Shown here one piece after another: positions 47,359 through 62,874 of a stretch of 64,000 nucleotides of DNA. The position numbers and the translations under genes were made by a program. Every line of letters begins with the position of its first letter. Positions within the stretch are counted from its first letter, which is position 1. The DNA lies in the NCBI GenBank assembly GCA_025677815.1, contig JAIXMP010000004.1, forward strand, positions 558,001-622,000, read 5' to 3'. Origin of the DNA: Phascolomyces articulosus. Taxonomy: Eukaryota > Mucoromycota > Mucoromycetes > Mucorales > Lichtheimiaceae. Below the pieces are notes generated by a model. The model worked only from the letters and a program-made list of their open reading frames with translations. It was not told where the DNA came from and did not search any database.

Positions 47359-49322
47359 TTAAGCTCTTTTACGACTTCTTGCATCCCTGAGTTGTTTAGT
47401 ACGCACTTTTTTGGATTCATCATACATATATTGTCGATCAATTTTAGCCATTTTAACAAGATCTTCATTATCATCTGCATAACTATTGGATGATACGATA
47501 TATGAGGCGGGGTAACGGAAAATTTGTCGAAAAAGATCATTTGACTATAAATATATTTGATAATACAATGAGTCCTTTTCTATGTGTGTGTGTAATTAAG
47601 ATTCATTCTGATTTATTATACTTACACGTAAATGAAGGTGAAGCCCTTGACCCATCGTATATCTAAATGCATTTAAAATAAGGATCTTGGCTAAGGAAAC
47701 GAACCGAAAAAAAAGATAAAATGATTTAGTATGAATTCTTTTTCTATCCATTTTTTTTTCAAATAAATCAAAGTTCTCTTCTTTACTCAAAATAAATTTG
47801 TATACTTACACCATCCACGGAATGAAATGACCCTTCCACCAATTTTGAGTTCTTCAATGGGAAAAACACCTTCTTCTACACTTCTGATGATATCTCTAAA
47901 GACGGATTTTTGTTCAGCACGACTACTTTTGCTTTGTCGTCGACTGCTTTCTACAGATAGATCTCGTAAAGTACGTAATAATTCATCCATATTATCGTAT
48001 TGATAATCATTATTGTTATCTTCTTCGTCGTCCTCCTCTTCATCATCCTAAAAATAAATAATTAAAAAAATGTGCATATGGTAATGATAAGCATTTCAGA
48101 AGAACATGTTGCGTTGTTTTCTTTTTTAACCCCTATTAATTATAATCATTCTCTCCTTTTTTCTGCACATATAAAATGTGTTTATTACTAACCTCATTGC
48201 TACTTGTAACTATCCGTAATACCTCAAACATGACAGCAACATTTTCGCCTGTCGCGGTGCGAACATCTTTATCTCCTGATTCTAGTAGCATTTCATGCAT
48301 AGGCATAACTCTGAAATATATTTAAATAAAATAAAATAGCATATGTCAGTTATATGAATTATTTATATATTTTGTTCAAATGACTTATTGAACAAACAAA
48401 GATTAAGTCTCCAAAAAGAGAAACCAACCATACTTTTCAATTTCTTCAAAAAGAGTATCTGGATCAACCACACCATCATAAAAAGTAGCAATAAAAAGAA
48501 TACCATAGGCACGTAATCCCATGCACATCAGTTGATCCATATGCTGCGGTGATAATTCTTCCGTATTAAAACCTTCTCCATCTGTTTCTATGAGATCAAA
48601 GACAAAGTCTCGAACAAGTTGTGTATCGATATCTGATCCTGCAATCAATGTAATCAGGGCAAGGGTATGTAAACACTATATATATAAAATCATTACCATA
48701 TACATGAATTAATAAGCAAGACGTTTTTGTTTGTATACTTTTGTGTAGGAGCTGCTGTACCACATTATAAAATGGTTATCCAACGTTATTTATAGACAAA
48801 AAAAAAAAAAAGAGAATTGAATAACTCACACTGCATTTAACAAGAATATCATCTGCATTTTTGGCAGTATTTTTCAAAGCTGGTAATATTTGTTGATATA
48901 ATTCATCCTGATCAGCCAAACCAACCTCGCCATGACTAATAAAGTTAATGGCAATAGTTCGAGCAGCTAGTGCTGATTCTTTAGCACTTCCAGATTTACT
49001 TAACGATCGTTTTAAAAGAGCCAATAATTCTTCGTTTCGTTGTTGTAAAGGTTCTGCTGCATAATGACGAGATAATAAATTGATGACTGAAACAAGAGAC
49101 TCTTCTCTTACACTATAAATACAAAAAAAAAATTTATTAGGTTCAAGGGGGGAAAAAAAGGCGGGTTCATATTATAATATAAAACCTTGTTCGATTTATT
49201 TGAAGGTCATCGATGGCTTGATTCAAGCGATTAATCCAAGCAAGACCAGAATCATTTTCTTCAAAAGAAGGTTCTACTTCTTGATTTTTATTTGAAGAGC
49301 GTTTAGTGTATCGAGTTGGCAT
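47359..49322 (-). CDS. IFRD: Interferon-related developmental regulator (IFRD) homologue
   Basis: Seven exons on the minus strand (49322-49186, 49112-48830, 48675-48434, 48310-48193, 48047-47810, 47690-47626, 47544-47359) give about 422 residues, close to animal IFRD1/2. Residues ~30-330 are an ARM/HEAT-like helical array, including ESLVSVINLLSRHYA, LAARTIAINF and the hallmark GLRAYGILF stretch. An acidic insert (DDEEEDDEEDNNND) lies near 265. The C-terminal IFRD_C part reads SNDLFRQIFRYPASY and ends in a Lys/Arg-rich helix (KKVRTKQLRDARSRKRA). Animal IFRD proteins act as transcription co-regulators and bind ribosomes; the fungal role is not established. The gene diverges from the NT5DC gene with 484 bases between starts. 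Confidence 0.87.
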
Positions 49323-49806
49323 GGTAAACAAATGAAAGATTTGTACTCGAATAAGTTTTCATGCGTGTGGGATTGGAAAAAAGAAAAGTTGAGAGAGAAA
49401 AAAAGTAACAAAAAAATTTGTTTCGATTTATCTAAACAGTCTTTTTTATAAGGAAAAAGAAAAAAGGGGGCTTGTATATTATATTACTATGAATATCCCT
49501 AAAATGCTCCATATGTATTACCAATTAGCTTAGGATAGAACTTATCAAAGTCGCAGTCGTTTCTATGGCTTCATCATATGAATGATTTTGATTATAAATA
49601 TAACAATCAGAAATGAGAGAACTGCTTATCATTGTTCTGGAGAGGAAAATACTTTTACCATTTCCGGGTCGGAAACCAATTTTCACCGCATGAATTATAA
49701 TGTACTAAGGAGGGCGTTTTTGGTTTGTTGCTGTACATATATGGGCTTTTTTTTCTTTTAACCTTTTATCTCTCTTCTTTTTTTACCCGGTCTTTTATAA
49801 CTGGCT
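49323..49806. promoter_or_regulatory. Divergent promoter region, IFRD / NT5DC
   Basis: 484 AT-rich bases lie between the two starts, with a T-rich tract just before the plus-strand ATG. No defined elements were recognised. Confidence 0.5.
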
Positions 49807-52463
49807 ATGTTTACTTTGTTACGACAACAGCAAAAAAAGATTTTGAAATCGGTTCTTGATCATTATACTTGGTTATCTTTGCAACGACGACGCGTGAATA
49901 CTAATTCTGCGATTGTTGAACAACTAAGAAAAGAGTTTGCTGATAAGAAAGAACAACACATTGTCAATTCTGAACGCGATCGTGCAAAGATCTTGTCTGT
50001 CAGTGGTACTACTGATCAATTAACAGGAAGAACATATTATGGAGTCCATAATAAAGGGAAATCACCTCAAGCTGTTTATGGGTTTGGAGTGACGAGACCA
50101 GACGAAGTGTATGTTTATTTGAATGTGGCGTAAATATAGCAAATAGTTGTTGACGACATACTCTTTTTTTCTTCTTCCTTTTTCTCTTATAGATTTATCA
50201 ATAATGAGCTTAACCTCAAGTATATTGACGTTTATGGGTTTGATTATGATGTATGTTTTTTCTTTATCATTCTATCACAAACATAAAAGAAATACTGTTT
50301 CTTATGATGTTATACATAATAGTATACCTTGGCAAATTACACCGATAATTTATCAAGAACAATATACAGTATTTTGAGGGATTTATTAGTAGAATTACTT
50401 CGTTATCCTAAAGAAATTAAAGGTATAAATGTGTTAACATGAAAAAAAAGAGAGGATATTCTTTCTTACTAACTAGTTCCCATGGGGTGGATTTTTTATA
50501 ATAATAATTAGATCTTGAATTTGATCCAACCTTTGCAATTCGAGGACTTCATTATGGTAACACCAAAAAAATAACAAATTTAATACTTGCTCCATATGAA
50601 ATCATGTACCACGATGAACTAAAATGGATGTTTATACGTAATATATAGATATTAATAAAGGATGGTTAATGAAAATTGATAGCTATGCCAACATTCAATT
50701 AAATACAGTTCATAGTAAGTAATCTATATATCATCCTCTTTCTCCATCCATTTGTTCGCTGAAAATAATAATATATTTATATAGCTGGAAGAGAAAGGGT
50801 GTCTGATCCAGAAGAGGTCATTCGATACTATAATGGCACACATATTTCTCCACGTTATCTACACACACAGATGTTTCAATTGAATGATCTGTTTTCAGTA
50901 CCTCAGGTGTGAGCATTTTCTTCTTTTTAGTTCTTGTGATTATCTTTATTAAGAAAATTATTGATTTCTTATATTTTTTTTTTATTAGGCCTGTTTGCTT
51001 AGTGATGTACTGCAATACTTTAAAGATAAAAACATAAGGTAAATATGGAAGAATTAATTATTTAGATGAAGTGTGTGTTATCAGTAAGTATCAGGATGCA
51101 TTCGATAGTTTTTTTTTAAAAAAAAATCTTACATAAAATCTATTTGTAGTTTTATTCCACGTTATGTCTCAGATGATTTGAATCAGGCTGCACGGATATT
51201 ACACACCGGATCAAATATGAACAGTGCTTTTGGTATTGGCGGACGATTACATCATGCCGTTGTCGATGATATATCAGCATATCTTGAAAGAGCGCCTCAA
51301 TTGGTTGGATTCCTTGAAAAATTGAGAAAACATGGCAAAAAAACCTTTTTATTGACAAATAGCAGTTTTCCATTTATGTATGTATACCAAGGACTGGAGG
51401 TGGAGGGGGAAAGGAAGGAGTGATCAAACCTTTGGTTAATTAACAGAATTTTTTTTTTCATAGTGATAAAGGAATGCGATACTTAACATCGAGTCCAGAT
51501 TGGAGAGACTTGTTTGATTGTGTTATTGTATCTTCAAGAAAACCTAGTTTTTATAGTTCAAGACGTCCATTTCGTAGAGTAGGAGAACAAAGTTGGGATC
51601 CAGTCAACAAGTTTGAAGAGGGGGAAATCTATCAAGGAGGCAACTTGAGAGATTTCACACAAATTACTGGATGGTCAGGGTACGTTATATCATATTATGA
51701 TATGGATTTGATATTAATATAAACGTGTTTAATTTTACTTGTTGAATAACACGTTCTCTAGACAAAAAGTATTGTATATTGGAGATCATATTTTCTCGGA
51801 TTTGATCGACCCAACAGTAGAACAAGGATGGCGTACAGGTGCTATTATTCGTGAATTAGAGGCTGAAATAGAGACGAGAAATACGGCATCCTATCGTCAT
51901 ACACTTGCCTGGTTGCTTCGTATCGAGCAACTTATACAGAAAGCACAAAGTTATTATGGAAAGCCTGATATTGATGGCAGTAATCTTGAGTCTTTAGTTA
52001 TTGAATGGTCTAAAGAACGACGAAATGCTCGACATGAATTGCGAAATGTGTTCAATAGATCATTTGGCAGTTTATTCAGAACGTATCAAAATCCTACTTA
52101 TTTTGCAAACAAGATTCGTACAGTAAGTAATATATGACAGCTCGAAAAAAAAATGGGGAGAGGGACATGTGTGTATTTTTTACTCCCAGTGCTCTTTCTA
52201 ATAATGGTTGCCCATGATTTATATTATCAGTTTGCCGATATTTATATGTCGAATGTTTGTAATTTAAACAATGTTTCACTCGATCACGTCTTTTATCCGG
52301 ATCGCACATATTTGCCTCAGTAAGTGGATATTGATGGGAACTTTAGTAGTGGGCAATAAGTATATATCTAATTCTATGGGTGCTAATCCAATTTTAATAC
52401 AGTGAACGGCTCGTGGAAACACTCATTGACACCGGTAAAATCAAGGAATTACTTCAAAGCTAG
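49807..52463 (+). CDS. HAD-family 5'-nucleotidase, NT5DC2/3 type
   Basis: Twelve exons (49807-50108, 50193-50250, 50323-50422, 50512-50556, 50649-50714, 50785-50906, 50989-51038, 51150-51377, 51464-51679, 51762-52122, 52231-52319, 52403-52463) give about 565 residues. The N-terminus is rich in Arg, Gln and Lys (MFTLLRQQQKKILKS) and may target mitochondria. The HAD motifs are in order: GFDYDYTLANY with Asp118 and Asp120, FAIRGLHYD and GRERVSDPEEV, TFLLTNSS (motif II), and VLYIGDHIFSDL (motif IV). This is the cytosolic-purine-nucleotidase (NT5C2/NT5DC) family, and the layout fits NT5DC2/NT5DC3 better than NT5C2. NT5DC substrates are not settled, so nucleotide hydrolysis is inferred. Motif I spans the second intron, whose acceptor is the TAG before YTLANY; an earlier AG gives a frame break. 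Confidence 0.9.
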
Positions 52464-52672
52464 AATGAATGGATGTCAAGATAATATCCCAAATAAATAG
52501 AGGAGAAGGATCATAGTAGATAAATAGATTGCTTTTTAGACATAGCTTTTTTTTTCTAAAGAAAATAAAGAATATAGATACTTTTTTTATTATGATAATT
52601 CAACACTCTATTTTTTTATAATAATAATGATATTCATAAATGAAAAAAATGATTTAATCAAGGATATCCCAA
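52464..52672. other. Convergent 3' flanks, NT5DC / DAHP synthase
   Basis: About 209 AT-rich bases lie between the two stop codons, with AATAAA words on both strands. Both genes terminate here. Confidence 0.6.
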
Positions 52673-54639
<1,967 letters not shown>

Positions 54640-56456
54640 TGTGAACAAAAAAAAATATAAAAAGGGTTTTGGAGGAGAATGAAAAAGGGGGAATGAAAAA
54701 AAGGTCGGTTCTTTTTAATCTATCATTAAACGGGTGACTGTTTGCATTAAAAAAAATGACTATGACTCAACGTGCATACTAACAGTAACATTGAAATGCA
54801 AAATAAAGGCTTAAGATTGCATATATCATTTTAATTATAAATGATATTTCAAAAACGTGGATTTAATCCATATTCTCATTTGAGTATTTTTTCAAAGTAG
54901 TAAATTGTGTCGTGGCTTTTGACCATTTTTATTAATAAAAAGTTCGTAGAAGATGAAGATTTATCACGTAAATATTTTTTTGAGTTATTACATGTATTTT
55001 ATGCACGCCACATGTCGCCGCTTCCCCTTATTTCTTCTGCAGTAAAAGACCTGTTTGATAAAGTTAGAGTAATGTAAACACTGGTCATTTTGATATAAAA
55101 TTAGTAGTGGACGCAAACTAATAATAACAATCAGTTTATATAGAAAGAGAGGGAGAGGAGATGAAGAGGACGGTAAAGAGGGGCTTATACATACAAGTTG
55201 ATACATTATACATATACGAACAACATGAACCGTTCCTCTTGTATTTAGATATCTGTGTAAGGGAAATTATTATTATGATTAAGATATATCTGTACCCGCT
55301 CTACTAAAGATTGTATAGTTGAACAGAGACCAATAAAAAGGAATGATATATAATAAGATGTATACCTTAATTATCATTGAAGTTAAAGAACCAAAGTTTA
55401 TATGAACAATTTTTTCAACAACGTAAGAGGAAGTTGTCCTGAGTTAACCATACTACTAAAACAACAATAACAAGAAGCAGCATATTATGCATACATATAT
55501 ATGCAGTACAAATATTTCTTTTCATATATTACCAAGCCAGCAAATAAATTATTGGTAATGCCATCTTTGCGTTCTTAGATATTCACAATTAGTAACTACA
55601 ATAATATTAAAGTTTACTTTCCCAGCTTGTTGTATATATGTAGTAGTAGGAGCTCTATATCCGTACCTCCTGTTTCCAATAAGTAGTGATTGAGAGCACG
55701 GTCTACTACAAAATAATAATTAACAGAGGCAATTGCTAGTAGAAAAAAAGGGGTGGTTTACTCCAAATAACAAAAGTGCCACTAGTACTATATAAAGAAA
55801 ATATAACAATGAAAAGTTGCTTATGTTCTAACAAAAACGTACATATATTTATGCAACGAAAAATAGAGCAGCACCATCACATATTCTTTGAATATATACT
55901 ACATAACACCATTTATTCATCCATAATACACAAGGATTTTTCATTATTAGTAGGTGCCCTATAAGTAATTTATCAAAACAAAACAAAAAAGATAATGCAT
56001 ATGCAGATCAGTAATCATCGTTACTCCTTGTAATTCTATCAGGAAGTGTATAGACCATCATTATTTTTTACTTACCATTGGTAGTATACATAGAACCTTA
56101 ATATTTTTATCTTTTACTTTTTAATACATATGTAATAAATTACAAGCTAATCGCAGACAAAGCGTATATAAAACAAGATATCATAAATGTCACATATTTT
56201 TCAACACCTCATATGTTGGTTCATATCATAGAAATTAATTTTATACGTTCAATGAATGATACTTAGATCTAGGTAATTCCCCGCAAATATAACCATTAAT
56301 TTGACAACATAAAGCCACATGAATAATGAGCTCATGTACAATTGTCTTTGTATATGAGTGTATTTATATAAACAAAATTTATTTTTACACTTTTCAACAT
56401 GATCATAATCACAGCACGTAACAGTAAATGTGAAAAGGTCGCTGCTAAACTTTTGC

Positions 56457-56483
56457 AAAAAAAAAAAAAAAAAAAAAAAAAAA
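56457..56483 (+). repeat. Poly(A) run
   Basis: About 27 consecutive A in non-coding DNA. Confidence 0.8.
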
Positions 56484-58171
56484 CCAAAAGACTGCACATG
56501 CAAGTGTATATTATATATGTGTTGATGTACCTAATTTTACCAGTGCATACCCTATAATATTAAAATAACATGAGGAAAGACCTTTTGGAAAAGTATCGTA
56601 ATTAATAGAATATTTATAATAAGTTTATTTTATATATTACTTTATATATAAGAGTAGTAGCAACAAAATAGAAATATGATCTTACCAAGAAAATGAAATG
56701 CTAAGCGGGAGTGATATAATTGCAGTACATACTGTCACAATCCAGGCGCCTTTTCCATCCATTGGCAGGGGTGATATCGAGGTTGTGCATATTTTTTCAT
56801 TATCGCTATTGTGATTCCCACCTCTAGTATATCTGTCTTCGCTGTGATCACTATTGTTGTAGATGGAAGTTATGGAGAGATCTATCATTATTCAATTACA
56901 ATTTTATCTCTCATATTCCAATTATATATTTATTTGATAATCAAACTTGTAGTTTTTTTTTTATCATGGTTTATTGCAATTACGGTTGCCAATGTTTCAT
57001 GTCCCCTACTTGGTTGTTGGAGGTTGTGGTTATTTTTTTTGTGCATTGTAAGAACTAATCGAACAATTTTGATTTGTCCTTCTTATTGCCATGTATGTAA
57101 TATTTTTCTTCGTGAATATCAAACGAGAGAGAGAGAGAAAGCATACCAATTATTACTTATACTCACTCTTCTTTTATTTACCAAACAGTCAGTCAAAACG
57201 TTTCAGAATCGAAATTCTTTTATTGAAAGCATTAAACTTTTCAGGTTGCTTTCCCGTTTGAACAAATGACAAATTTTTCATCTTTTGATAAAAAGTGAAT
57301 AATCGTTTGTTTTTATACAAGTATTTTTTTTTTTGGCATATTACAAAATAGGGAATGTGTTTGTAAATGCATACAAATTCAACATAGTTTATTATTATTA
57401 TCAACCTTAAATTTTCCTAAATGACCTTAGTATCGTAGATGCTATTATATGGTTATTAACTTGATCTAAATCTGGAATGTCTTTTTTCAACGTAGTAATA
57501 ACCGCAGACTCTTTTATTATTATTATTATTTATACATACTGTAGGTATCACGTCGTTGTTGGCTAGAATATTACATGAATCATCATAGTATTGATATTGA
57601 AAACAAATGATGATGGGTTTTAACATCTTCAGTCTGTTTTGTTGATTACCTACAGTCTACAAGTCAGTTACCTGTTACGCATTCCTATGATGGTATTAAT
57701 ATTAATATTTCCTTTTTTCTTTGAATAATAATGTTCTTATTACAATTCATTATTCACTTTTTCATATCAAATGTGAAGGTAAATAAAAAGGCGACAATTA
57801 TAGCAGATGGAAAATATGATTGATTCCAGCCAATGGAACCCTAGTACCATTTGCTTTAATATTAATGCCACCTCCAAAGTAGAATGTATATTCTCAACTA
57901 TTAAATAATAGATAATTAATTACAGATCATTATAATATAAACTATTAGATTAATTATTATAAAGAAAAGCGAGAAAAAGAATAGTGTTCGCATAGCTTAT
58001 GTTTATATTGATCCCAAACCATCATGAATCGAGTTTTCGTTTAACATTTTTTAAAGTACTTCAGTGTTTTATACTCAAAAGGTAAAAAGCCCAGTTATTT
58101 TTTTTTTTTTTTTTCAAAATCATGATTGCACTTGGTTGGATCACCAATCCAATGGTATGCGGTTTTTCTGC

Positions 58172-58316
58172 GGCGCAAAAGTATCATGATTGCGCCATTG
58201 TTCTCCCATCCAACCCATTGGATCCAGTAATACTATTAGTTTCTGATGTAACGAGCGCCGCCATTTACTTCCTTGATCAAAAATGTATTATATGTATGAT
58301 TATATGGCGCCATTGC
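58172..58316. repeat. GCGCC-containing inverted and direct repeats
   Basis: GGCGCAA (58172-58178) pairs with TTGCGCC (58190-58196) across 11 bases. GCGCCATTG occurs at 58192-58200 and again at 58307-58315. The patch is clearly GC-richer than its flanks. No element boundaries were found. Confidence 0.5.
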
Positions 58317-59036
58317 TAAAATTTCGTAGTAAAAAAAAGAATCAAGTATGAATTATTTATTTTGTTTGTCATGAATGAATATGTAGCAATTAATAATAAT
58401 GACGATATCAAATTTGCTGAGCATATATATTAATTTCGTTTAGGAAATACTCGCCACATTTCAACCAATGACTGTTGCTAAAGAAGACGATCAAATAATA
58501 AATTGTGTCAACTTGGGAGTCCAACGAACATAGAATCAATCGACACGTTACACAATGGTTGTTTTGGTGTTTATGAGATAAACGACATGATCCGAACTTG
58601 TTACTAAAAAAATATCAATGATGAATTGGAGTACAATGTAGAATGATAATACAATAATTATAATACAAGATTTTTAATAATAACAGTAAGAAAAAAAATG
58701 ATGGATGGAAATAAGAATTATTAACAGGGTTCATTTTTCTTTTACGCTGAGTATTTATAAAGCAAGCAAATAGGCTGAGCGCGTGTGTGCAACACATGAC
58801 AACCTAAAAAGTGTAAACGAAAATATCAGCGCCACAATACTTTGCTTTTTTATCATAAAAGATCGATTCTTTCTTTTCTTTCTTCCTCTTCTTTCACTCT
58901 TTTTTTTTTTTTTTTTGTGAAAAAAAAGTGGATGATCGATTCTTTAATCAAAGCATCCATCTGTTGTATTTTTCTCTATCTAGAACTAGTGTTTACAAAA
59001 GCATACAATAATAATAATAATAATAATACAACAATA

Positions 59037-60690
59037 ATGAGTAGAAGCAGTGGAGTTTACCAACAACCAACAACAATGTGGGATAGTAGATATGACGATC
59101 CATTTCTTGAAGATGGTGCACCTGTATTTCCTGATGAAAACGTCATTTATTTTTGTCATAACTGTAATACTGAAGTAGGAGCATATCTTCGAGAAGATTA
59201 TCAACCCGTATGTGATACTTGTTTTGGCGAATTTCTCGAACTCGTATGTAACTTTTTGTTTTTATTGGATAGATTATTGAAAAAAGAATACAGAAAAAAA
59301 TAACCGTGGGTATGACTTATATTATATAGCGAGAATCCAACAATGCATCCTCTTCTACAACTACTACCACTACCACACGACGTCCCAGTATTAGACAATC
59401 TACCACAACTTCTCGAAATAATAACACCAGTAATTACTTGTCAGTACCACCGCGACAAGACAATCAACGTGATCGTGATGAACAACGGCAACGAAATAAT
59501 ACTGATTTTCAAGAGACACAACCCGGTATTTCTTTTCGATTATATAACAATAATAATGGTAATATAAAAATAAGAGGGTATACGGACTTGTGACAAATTA
59601 TAAATATGTAGACCTGTCTTGTAGGTGTTACCATAAATTGAATAATAAACTAACCAAAATTATAATAGTCACCGGCAGCAACAGCAGCAATAACAATAAT
59701 AGTAATAATACGGGCTATTACAGTGGTAGCAACAGTAACGATGAATGGTGGCGATCATTATCAACTCCAACTACATCCACTTCAACTCCCTCACCATCAC
59801 TAACGATTCCAGATACCACCACAAGGCGCAGCAATAATCGACGAAAGAAATGGTGGCAGAAACTTTCCTTACGACGAAACTCATCTTCATCAGCGCAGCC
59901 AACAGCAAATGATGGTCGAGGTGACACAAGAGTTGTAAATGGGTAATTTATCACATATTTAAAAAGAATCATTACCTTGGATACCAAACTTTTTTTTTTT
60001 TTTTTTTTTTACTTAAACCTGTCATCTTTTTTTATAGTCGATTGAACCAATTTGCATCTTCCTTAATACGATTAAAACGACCTGGAAATGCAAGTTCAGC
60101 ATCATTTACATCTTTTCATACAACGTATGTAATTTTTTTTCTGGTTCAAGTAATGATCTTGTCAATGATGGATGGCCTGGTTTATTAATTATTCTTTTTT
60201 TCATTATCTATCATTTATTATAGAAACAGTCAAAATATTGCAGGTGGATCATCTTCAGCAATAGAAACTCCACTTCCAAGTTCATGGCAAGGTATATCAA
60301 TATTATCTTTTTATATATACAAATATGCATAGTATATGATGACCTTTTTTTAAACTCTATTTTTTTTTACTATCAGATGATGAAGAAGAATCCTGTGCCA
60401 TTTGCTCAGAAGATTTATATTCTCCCACAATGCCAGCCGTAAAACTATCCTGTCAGCATATATTTCATAGAACTTGTGTTTCACATTGGCTTGAAAGGGA
60501 TACTACTTGTCCTTATTGGTAAGTTATATATATATTGGATGATGGAACAACAAATGATGGCTATTTATTTTTGGATCGTGGTACTGGGAGAGTGAGAAAA
60601 GATGTCTTGATTCTAATATATATATATTATAGCCGAAGGATTACATACATGAGAGATGCCGAGCCGGTTACTCGTCCTCCAAAACATTAA
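59037..60690 (+). CDS. RNF115/RNF126-like RING-H2 E3 ubiquitin ligase
   Basis: Seven exons (59037-59243, 59330-59558, 59669-59942, 60038-60124, 60224-60291, 60377-60518, 60633-60690) give about 354 residues. An N-terminal zinc finger (C40-x2-C43, C59-x2-C62, in FCHNCNTEVGAYL and CDTCFGEFLEL) matches the BCA2-type finger of RNF115/126, which binds ubiquitin or BAG6-bound clients. A ~220-residue Ser/Thr/Asn/Gln-rich linker follows. The C-terminal RING-H2 has every ligand: C295, C298, C314, H316, H319, C322, C333 and C336. The last intron splits the final Cys codon. By family, it would ubiquitinate mislocalised or misfolded proteins in the cytosol. The start ATG follows a TAA-repeat leader. Confidence 0.92.
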
Positions 60691-61281
60691 GAAATTTTAC
60701 ATATTTTGACATGTATCATATGTTATATATACTATATATCCATCATCATTATTATCCCATTATTCCAATTGCGTTGATTATATACATGATATCATTTATC
60801 TTTTGGGAGCAATTCGTTATTCTTCTTGTAAACTACTACTAAACACAACAAATCAATGTATATTATAAAGTTGTTGTGTGCTGTATATTATACCAATATT
60901 TTTTATTATTATAATGTATTGATTAATATATATATATATAAACTATATCAACTATAATTGTATAAAATTCTACACAATAAACATATATGCCCGCATATTC
61001 CACTATACAATAAACTTCTACTACTATTATATACACAGAATATTGTACTTATTTTAGCTTATCTACTGATATTCAATTGTTAAATTATTACCTCCTATAA
61101 AATGATACGCTTCAAAGAACACCAAGCATTTTTTTACTATATATGTGAAATAACCTAGTTGAGTATCTATTGATTGATTCTCTATATATCTATTATGAAA
61201 TGATGATGTCAGATGTATTAAAAAAACATGATTTATGATGCACGTTCCCCCTCCCCCGTGAATGAAGAATTTACTATTTCA
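60691..61281. other. Convergent 3' flanks
   Basis: AT-rich DNA with several TA tracts lies between the RING gene and the minus-strand small gene. No coding frame is seen. Confidence 0.6.
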
Positions 61282-61640
61282 TCATGACATATATCCTCCA
61301 GAGTTCAATTTAATGTGATCATCCCAGTTGATCAAATGTTCTTGATTAATAGCATCTTTTGCAAAGACCTAAGTCGAAGTAAATAATTCTTAGATAATAA
61401 ATAGGAATCGTTCAACATATGGGAAGATTTTGCCTTACCAAAGATGAATGAAGTGCTTGTGTAAATCCTTGGGATTTTTGAAACAGTTGCATCTGATCGA
61501 CTTGATGATAAATGCATTACTTTAAATGTCGCTCCTTCTTTTTCCATCTTCGAATTGAGTCTAGTATAAACTGTATTGTTATTATTGACCTCATTCTTTA
61601 ATAATTTATCTTTTATTAATGACCGCTTCCCATCACAACC

Positions 61641-61688
<48 letters not shown>

Positions 61689-61944
61689 GGTTCAATCCTT
61701 ACAAACGTAGTTGATTACATAAAGTCGCAAACAATGATGATAACGCTTGATTGAGATAACTTATACATAAATTCATTTCAGGAATACTTCCTAAGAATGC
61801 AACATCAGGGTAGATTTCTAAACTATAATTTATATCAGTTGGTATATATGTTAAAATGCGAAATTGATACTGTATACAAGTTTCTGGATGCCTGTATAAC
61901 TTTGTATTCTTTTGTTGACCCTTATTTTTGTGCTTCACGACCAC
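61282..61944 (-). CDS. Possible small gene with CBM20-like domain; 5' end not found
   Basis: Three segments on the minus strand (about 61944-61767, 61639-61439, 61355-61282) join in consistent phase to about 150 residues. The first reads IQYQFRILTYI and then PDVAFLGSIPEMN, resembling the start of a starch-binding CBM20 domain up to its GSIPELG motif. The last reads INQEHLINWDDHI, like the WEDHIKHN-type end of that fold. The Trp normally following GSIPELG is absent, no ATG was found in frame upstream, and one intron is largely a TA microsatellite. It may be a diverged gene with a missed first exon or a decaying copy. Splice sites are GTATAAG and GTAAGG donors with AG acceptors. Confidence 0.4.
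61644..61680. repeat. (TA)n microsatellite
   Basis: About 18 TA units end 5 bases before the presumed splice acceptor of the CBM20-like gene on the minus strand. Confidence 0.9.
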
Positions 61945-62874
61945 TATCAGTCATTTTATTAGTCAAAAGATCTTTCTGATTGCCTTCCTCTTGTTTTCTT
62001 CCTATACATATAACAAAAGTTTAAATACGTAATTCGTCTTACTTTCTTTTAAGCACCAGAAATTCATGTGATGGAGGGACACGCAACAATCCCGTTGTTA
62101 AAACGTGTTAATATCAACTTTTATAAAATGATGAAGACAAAAACACCATGTTGGATAACGTCACTTTTTCGATCATCTATGAACATATACTATAACCTAT
62201 TTAATACCCCTTCCATGCTACGTATAAGATATTACAAGCTGTCTTTATCAAATATATATTGTCACTTGTATTACCATTCTTCGTTGTACATGTATAGCGT
62301 TTTCTGATAGATTGAATAGCCTTGTGGGAAACTACCATAGAGATTGATTAGCATAATTACTAATTATCTACTTTAGAAAATAAATATTCATTATCACCAT
62401 GATCATCATTCTTCATCCTATATTTTCCAGAATTTATTCTCTTGTTCTAGTCTTCTGATGATATATTGACTTGAACCTTTTCCAATATTTTTTTTTGGGG
62501 GCGAGGGCGAGGGTATATCATAAAAAGACGTCATAGTGATTACCAGTAGTAATATCAATAAATTTGAAATAAAAGAAAATCATGCCGCATCATATCACAT
62601 GTCCCCCTGTGTGTGACATTTTTGTTGCAGCTATTTAACAAGAGTAAAGCCGTTTGTTTTTGACGCGTTTTATATCGTTTATTCATCTATTTTTTTTTTT
62701 TTTCCTTCTTCTTGCATTTTACATTCACTTTGATTCCTCTTCCAACTATAAACCCTATTGCTTTCTTTTTTTTTTTTGTACATATATAAATATATATTTT
62801 TTAAAACACCTTTTTTTAAAAAAAATCTAATTGACACCACAACAGCTCACATTGTCAATAACACGTTCAACGCC
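61945..62874. promoter_or_regulatory. Divergent intergenic region before the PDK-type gene
   Basis: About 0.9 kb. The right half has long T-rich tracts typical of leaders in this window and ends at the kinase ATG. The left half may hold the missing first exon of the CBM20-like gene. No other gene is seen. Confidence 0.5.

Larger units (their letters stand above)
54640..59036. other. 4.4 kb gene-poor region
   Basis: The left end is the promoter of the DAHP synthase gene and the last ~250 bases are the leader of the RING gene. Between them is AT-rich DNA with a 27-base poly(A) run (56457-56483) and a GC-richer patch with GCGCC repeats (58122-58320). The longest frame (56811-57269) is low-complexity hydrophobic and not convincing. 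Confidence 0.6.

Noticed and set aside
56811..57269. 152-codon hydrophobic frame on the plus strand
   Set aside because: It looks like several membrane helices, but this follows from T-rich DNA. No conserved pattern or neighbouring exons.
62068..62307. 79-codon frame upstream of the PDK-type gene
   Set aside because: Random-looking Tyr/Ser/Ile-rich composition in T-rich promoter DNA and no conserved features.
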